Below the pieces are notes generated by a model, which had not been told where the DNA came from, did no database searches, and saw nothing but the letters and a program-made list of their open reading frames with translations. From Alphaproteobacteria bacterium (lineage in GTDB: Bacteria; Pseudomonadota; Alphaproteobacteria; CACIAM-22H2), in assembly GCA_016869415.1 (NCBI GenBank), contig VGEI01000189.1, forward strand, positions 1-7,045: DNA of 7,045 nt. The letters run 5' to 3'. The translations under genes and the position numbers were made by a program. Shown here piece by piece: positions 4,054 through 7,045 of the stretch. The stretch's first letter is position 1, and each line of letters begins with the position of its first letter.

Positions 4054-6456
4054 ACTGAAGCACCCCGCGGCACGCTTTATCCGGTTCTTCCCCTTCGCGA
4101 CATCGTGGTCTTTCCCCACATGATCGTGCCGCTCTTCGTCGGTCGCGAGAAATCCGTCCGCGCCCTCGAAGACGTGATGAAGGACGACAAGCAGATCCTC
4201 CTGGTGACGCAAAAGAACGCCAGCCAGGACGACCCGGCCGCTGAAGACATCTACACCGTCGGCACCGTCGGCACGGTGCTGCAGCTGCTCAAACTGCCCG
4301 ACCAGACCGTCAAGGTGCTGGTCGAGGGCGGCAGCCGGGCCAGGATCCTGCGCTACACCGAAAACCCGGCCTTCTTTCAGGCCTGGGCCGAGCCGATCGT
4401 CGAGAAGCCCGGCGAGACGGGCGAGGTCGAGGCGCTGACCCGCGCCGTGATCGGCCAGTTCGAGCAGTACATCAAGCTCAACCGCAAGATTCCGCCGGAA
4501 GTGCTGGTCTCGATCAACCAGATCGAGGACGCCGCCAAGCTGGCCGACACCGTGGCCTCGCACCTGGCGCTGAAGATCGCCGAGAAGCAGGAGCTGCTGG
4601 AAACCGAGACGGTGAACCAGAGGCTCGAGCGCATCTTCGGGTTCATGGAGAGCGAAATCGGCGTCCTCCAGGTGGAGAAGCGCATCCGTAGCCGCGTCAA
4701 GCGGCAGATGGAGAAGACGCAGCGCGAGTATTATCTCAACGAGCAACTCAAGGCGATCCAGAAGGAGCTCGGCGAGATCGACGAGGGCAAGGACGAATCG
4801 TCCGAGCTCGAGGAGCGCATCAAGAAGACCAAGTTGTCGAAGGAGGCCCAGGAGAAGGCCATGGCCGAGCTCAAGAAGCTCAAGACCATGAGCCCGATGT
4901 CGGCCGAGGCGACGGTGGTGCGCAATTACCTCGACTGGCTGCTGAGCATTCCCTGGAAGAAGCGCACCAAGATCAAGCGCGACATCAAGCTCGCCGAGAA
5001 GGTGCTCAACGCCGACCATTTCGGCCTGGAGAAGGTCAAGGAGCGCATCCTCGAGTATCTCGCCGTGCAGCAGCGCATGGCGAAGGTTAAGGGACCGATC
5101 CTCTGTCTCGTCGGCCCGCCCGGCGTCGGCAAGACCTCGCTAGGCAAGTCGGTGGCCAGGGCCACGGGCCGCAACTTCGTGCGTATGTCGCTGGGCGGCG
5201 TGCGTGACGAGGCGGAGGTCCGCGGGCACCGCCGCACCTATATCGGCTCGATGCCCGGCAAGGTCATCCAGGGCATGAAGAAGGCGAAGTCGTCGAACCC
5301 GCTCTTCCTGCTCGACGAGGTCGACAAGCTCGGCCAGGACTGGCGCGGCGACCCGACCTCAGCCCTGCTTGAGGTACTCGATCCGGAGCAGAACTCGACC
5401 TTCAACGACCACTATCTTGAGGTCGACTACGACCTCTCGGACGTGATGTTCATCACCACGGCGAACACGCTGCGCATGCCGCAGCCGTTGCTCGACCGCA
5501 TGGAGATTATCCGCATCCCCGGCTACACCGAGGACGAGAAGGTCGAGATCGCCCGCCGGCACCTGATCCCAAAGCAGATCGAATCGCATGGACTGAAGAA
5601 GGATGAGTGGTCGGTCTCCGACGATGCACTGCGCGACCTCATCCGCTACTACACGCGCGAGGCCGGTGTGCGCAATCTCGAGCGCGAGATCGCCAACCTC
5701 ACGCGCAAGGCGATCAAGGAGCTGGTGACCAAGGACAACAAGAAGGTCTCGGTAACCTCCAAGAACCTCGACAAGTACGCCGGCGTGCGCAAGTTCCGCT
5801 GGGGCGAGACCGAGACCGAGGATCTGGTCGGCGTCACAAACGGCTTGGCCTGGACCGAGGTTGGCGGCGAGATCCTGTCGATCGAGGCGGTAGTCTTGCC
5901 CGGCAAGGGCAAGATGCAGATCACCGGCAAACTCGGCGACGTGATGCAGGAATCCGTCCAGGCGGCCAAGAGCCTGGTGCGCTCGCGTGCCACCACGCTG
6001 GGCATCAAGCCGACCGTCTTCGAGAAGCGGGATATCCACATCCACGTTCCGGAGGGCGCCACGCCCAAGGACGGCCCGTCGGCCGGTGTCGGCATGATCA
6101 CCTCGATCGTCTCGGCGCTCACCGGTATCCCCGTCCGGCGCGACGTTGCTATGACCGGCGAGATCACGCTGCGTGGCCGGGTGCTGCCGATCGGCGGCTT
6201 GAAGGAGAAGCTGCTGGCGGCGCTGCATAGCGGCCTCAAGACGGTGCTGATCCCGAAGGAGAACGAGAAGGATCTGGCCGACATCCCGGACAACGTGAAG
6301 AAGGGTATGACCATCGTACCCGTCACTACGGTGGACGAGGTGATCGACAAGGCGCTGACGCGCAAGCCGGTGGCCATCGAGTGGACCGAGCCGCCGGATG
6401 TCGATCCGGTGCCTGGCAAGGCGCTCGACGGCGAGGCCGGCGTCGTCACCCACTAA
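4051..6456 (+). CDS. lon: ATP-dependent endopeptidase Lon (LonA family)
   Basis: Lon is a homohexameric cytoplasmic protease that unfolds and degrades misfolded and regulatory proteins. The 801-residue product has the LonA layout. The N-terminal substrate-binding domain runs from about 10 to 210, followed by a charged helical, probably coiled-coil linker (about 210-300). The AAA+ domain has Walker A GPPGVGKT (355-362), pore residues YIG (397-399), Walker B FLLDEVDK (419-426) and sensor 2 at Arg541 (GVRNLER). The peptidase domain has Ser677 in PKDGPSAG and Lys720 in GGLKEK. The 43-residue spacing of the dyad equals that of E. coli Ser679/Lys722. ATG 4051 gives the family start followed by LYPVLPLRDIVVFPHM, with GAGG 4 nt upstream. 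A heat-shock-like promoter precedes it and a strong terminator follows. The short tail after about 775 is acidic and poorly conserved in the family. Confidence 0.98.
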   Translation: MTEAPRGTLYPVLPLRDIVVFPHMIVPLFVGREKSVRALEDVMKDDKQILLVTQKNASQDDPAAEDIYTVGTVGTVLQLLKLPDQTVKVLVEGGSRARILRYTENPAFFQAWAEPIVEKPGETGEVEALTRAVIGQFEQYIKLNRKIPPEVLVSINQIEDAAKLADTVASHLALKIAEKQELLETETVNQRLERIFGFMESEIGVLQVEKRIRSRVKRQMEKTQREYYLNEQLKAIQKELGEIDEGKDESSELEERIKKTKLSKEAQEKAMAELKKLKTMSPMSAEATVVRNYLDWLLSIPWKKRTKIKRDIKLAEKVLNADHFGLEKVKERILEYLAVQQRMAKVKGPILCLVGPPGVGKTSLGKSVARATGRNFVRMSLGGVRDEAEVRGHRRTYIGSMPGKVIQGMKKAKSSNPLFLLDEVDKLGQDWRGDPTSALLEVLDPEQNSTFNDHYLEVDYDLSDVMFITTANTLRMPQPLLDRMEIIRIPGYTEDEKVEIARRHLIPKQIESHGLKKDEWSVSDDALRDLIRYYTREAGVRNLEREIANLTRKAIKELVTKDNKKVSVTSKNLDKYAGVRKFRWGETETEDLVGVTNGLAWTEVGGEILSIEAVVLPGKGKMQITGKLGDVMQESVQAAKSLVRSRATTLGIKPTVFEKRDIHIHVPEGATPKDGPSAGVGMITSIVSALTGIPVRRDVAMTGEITLRGRVLPIGGLKEKLLAALHSGLKTVLIPKENEKDLADIPDNVKKGMTIVPVTTVDEVIDKALTRKPVAIEWTEPPDVDPVPGKALDGEAGVVTH

Positions 6457-6475
6457 GACTGACGACGTGCCAGTC

Positions 6476-6506
6476 ACACCCCCGGCCCTGTGGCCGGGGG
6501 TGTTTT
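6476..6506 (+). terminator. Strong intrinsic terminator after lon
   Basis: A perfect 12-bp stem pairs 6476-6487 (ACACCCCCGGCC) with 6492-6503 across a CTGT tetraloop. The run of T overlapping and following the stem (TGTTTTCGTT) completes a textbook rho-independent terminator. It begins about 20 nt after the lon stop and separates lon from hup transcription. Confidence 0.95.
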
Positions 6507-6533
6507 CGTTTGGAAAGCGCGCTTCCCTGCGGA

Positions 6534-6562
6534 TTGACAAGCTGCAGCACCAGCCTGACAGT
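6534..6562 (+). promoter_or_regulatory. Candidate hup promoter
   Basis: A perfect -35 hexamer TTGACA (6534-6539) lies shortly after the lon terminator. At 17 bp the -10 would be GACAGT (6557-6562), only 3 of 6 to consensus, so the exact -10 is unsure. Transcription would start near 6569, leaving a leader of about 60 nt. A promoter is expected here because the lon terminator is strong. Confidence 0.5.
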
Positions 6563-6566
6563 TTTA

Positions 6567-6576
6567 TGTGCGCACA
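6567..6576. repeat. Perfect 10-bp palindrome near the hup transcription start
   Basis: TGTGCGCACA (6567-6576) is its own reverse complement and overlaps the predicted hup transcription start. It could be an operator for a dimeric repressor, or chance. No known regulator is assigned. Confidence 0.35.
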
Positions 6577-6613
6577 CGAATCGGGCTGTCGGTGGCGCGG
6601 TGAGAAAACGGTT

Positions 6614-6620
6614 GAGGGAG
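6614..6620 (+). promoter_or_regulatory. Ribosome-binding site deciding the GTG start of hup
   Basis: GAGGGAG at 6614-6620 lies 8 nt before GTG 6629. The reading frame is open far upstream into the lon tail and the lon terminator. This site and the family N-terminus fix the start at 6629. Confidence 0.8.
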
Positions 6621-6628
6621 TTGGAACC

Positions 6629-6901
6629 GTGAACAAGTACGATGTGGCCGCCGCGGTGGCGGCCAAGACTTCGATGTCGAAGGCCGCCGCAACCGAAGCG
6701 CTTGAAGCGATGATGGACGTCATTACCCGCGCCCTGAAGAAGGGCACCGAGGTGCGCCTGGTGGGCTTCGGCTCGTTCTACGTGCGCAACCGCAAAGCCA
6801 GCAAGGGCCGCGACCCGCGCACCGGCGAGACGATCTCGATCAAAGCCACCAAGCTACCCAAGTTCAAGGCCGGCAAGGTTCTCAAGGGAGCCGTGAATTA
6901 G
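6629..6901 (+). CDS. hup: DNA-binding protein HU (nucleoid-associated)
   Basis: HU is a small dimeric histone-like protein that bends DNA and compacts the nucleoid, aiding replication, repair and transcription. The product is 90 residues, the typical HU length, starting MNKYDVAAAVA from a GTG codon. The N-terminal helices (about 1-40) form the dimer core. GFGSFYVRNR (46-55) is the beta signature. The DNA-binding arm contains GRDPRTG (60-66) with Pro63, the residue that wedges between base pairs. The C-terminus AGKVLKGAVN closes the fold. Arg61 and Pro63 and the lack of extra N-terminal residues favour HU over IHF. It is placed directly after lon, as in many Proteobacteria where hupB follows lon, and HU is a Lon substrate in E. 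coli. It is transcribed on its own, between two terminators. Confidence 0.97.
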   Translation: MNKYDVAAAVAAKTSMSKAAATEALEAMMDVITRALKKGTEVRLVGFGSFYVRNRKASKGRDPRTGETISIKATKLPKFKAGKVLKGAVN

Positions 6902-6904
6902 TCG

Positions 6905-6942
6905 CAGCGCCGCTCCGGGTGCGTCGCCGGGGCGCTGGTTTT
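6905..6942 (+). terminator. Intrinsic terminator after hup
   Basis: CAGCGCC (6905-6911) pairs perfectly with GGCGCTG (6931-6937). The inner CCGG (6915-6918) pairs with CCGG (6927-6930) past a 3-nt bulge, leaving an 8-nt loop. TTTT follows at 6939-6942. It starts 4 nt after the hup stop. An overlapping small hairpin, GCTGG-TTTT-CCAGC (6934-6947), uses the T-run as its loop and competes with the right arm of the terminator. Confidence 0.8.
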
Positions 6943-6963
6943 CCAGCACAGAGGTAAGGTTCC

Positions 6964-6992
6964 TTGTCGCCACGTGGGCGTACAGCTTTATT
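6964..6992 (+). promoter_or_regulatory. Candidate promoter for a gene beyond the window
   Basis: TTGTCG (6964-6969, 4 of 6) and TTTATT (6987-6992, 4 of 6) are spaced by 17 bp, in a locally AT-rich patch just after the hup terminator. Transcription would start near 6999. In many Alphaproteobacteria a tRNA or respiratory-chain genes follow hup, but no tRNA start is visible before 7045. This reading competes with the partial coding region that starts at the same base. Confidence 0.35.
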
Positions 6993-7045
6993 TTACTTGA
7001 TTCTCGCCCTGACGCCGGTCGTGGGGGGGCTGGCTGCCGGCGAAG
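6964..7045 (+). CDS. Possible 5' end of a gene for a protein with a hydrophobic N-terminus (partial)
   Basis: From TTG 6964 the frame stays open to the window end (27 codons), after a stop at 6955-6957. It begins MSPRGRTALFYLILAL, followed by TPVVGGLAAGE: a basic start, a hydrophobic core and small residues, like a signal peptide or membrane anchor. AGAGGT (6950-6955) lies 8 nt upstream as a possible ribosome-binding site. I do not recognise the protein. Against it: the TTG start is rare, the stretch is short, and the same bases also read as a promoter (TTGTCG, 17 bp, TTTATT). A run of seven G (7023-7029) falls in the coding part. Confidence 0.33.
   Translation, partial: MSPRGRTALFYLILALTPVVGGLAAGE

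Noticed and set aside
3967..5019. 350-codon minus-strand open frame over the lon start
   Set aside because: It is antisense to a certain gene, has no ribosome-binding site or domain, and has the Leu/Asp/Gly-rich composition of an antisense shadow.
6398..6628. N-terminal extension of HU into the lon tail
   Set aside because: It would cross the lon terminator. HU is 90 residues from GTG 6629, which has a good ribosome-binding site.
5359..6747. 462-codon minus-strand open frame over lon and hup
   Set aside because: It spans two genes and a strong intrinsic terminator. The composition is typical of antisense frames in high-GC DNA.
1..7045. CRISPR arrays, insertion sequences, prophage or defence genes
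   Set aside because: No direct-repeat arrays, transposase motifs or terminal inverted repeats were seen. The window is a conserved core locus.

Overview
This window is a GC-rich bacterial chromosome segment carrying the conserved protein quality-control locus tRNA-Leu – tig – clpP – clpX – lon – hup, all on the + strand. The gene order and protein features (a GPTGCGKT Walker A in ClpX, an approximately 800-residue LonA, a 90-residue HU directly after lon) point to an Alphaproteobacterium, perhaps of the Rhodospirillales type. That placement rests on family recall, not on a search. I see no mobile element, CRISPR array or sign of horizontal transfer.

Layout. Positions 1-136 form an AT-rich to mixed intergenic region with an 8-bp inverted repeat, an imperfect direct repeat and a good sigma-70 promoter (TTGACG, 17 bp, TACATA) just before tRNA-Leu(UAG) at 137-221. 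Trigger factor (281-1612) follows after 59 nt with no visible terminator or promoter between, so the tRNA and tig may share a transcript. clpP (1633-2274) follows tig after 20 nt with a good Shine-Dalgarno site. The 337-nt clpP-clpX gap holds a probable hairpin terminator for tig-clpP, one or two candidate clpX promoters and a stretch with competing hairpins. clpX (2612-3883) is followed by a 167-nt gap with an RpoH-like heat-shock promoter and a structured leader before lon (4051-6456). A strong intrinsic terminator closes lon. hup (6629-6901) then has its own promoter region, starts at GTG and is closed by a second terminator. The last 82 nt may be the start of another gene encoding a hydrophobic N-terminus, cut by the window edge.

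How the genes work together. Trigger factor meets nascent chains at the ribosome exit. ClpX unfolds tagged or damaged proteins and feeds them to the ClpP peptidase. Lon is a self-contained ATP-dependent protease. HU is the nucleoid protein that in other bacteria is itself a Lon substrate. All catalytic residues I checked are present, so the enzymes look intact.

I did not find a novel biological system. The points most worth a second look are non-coding: the RpoH-like promoter and alternative hairpins in the lon leader, the competing structures in the clpX leader, and the overlapping hairpins after hup. At the protein level, the ClpP-docking loop of ClpX reads Met-Gly-Phe where Ile-Gly-Phe is usual.
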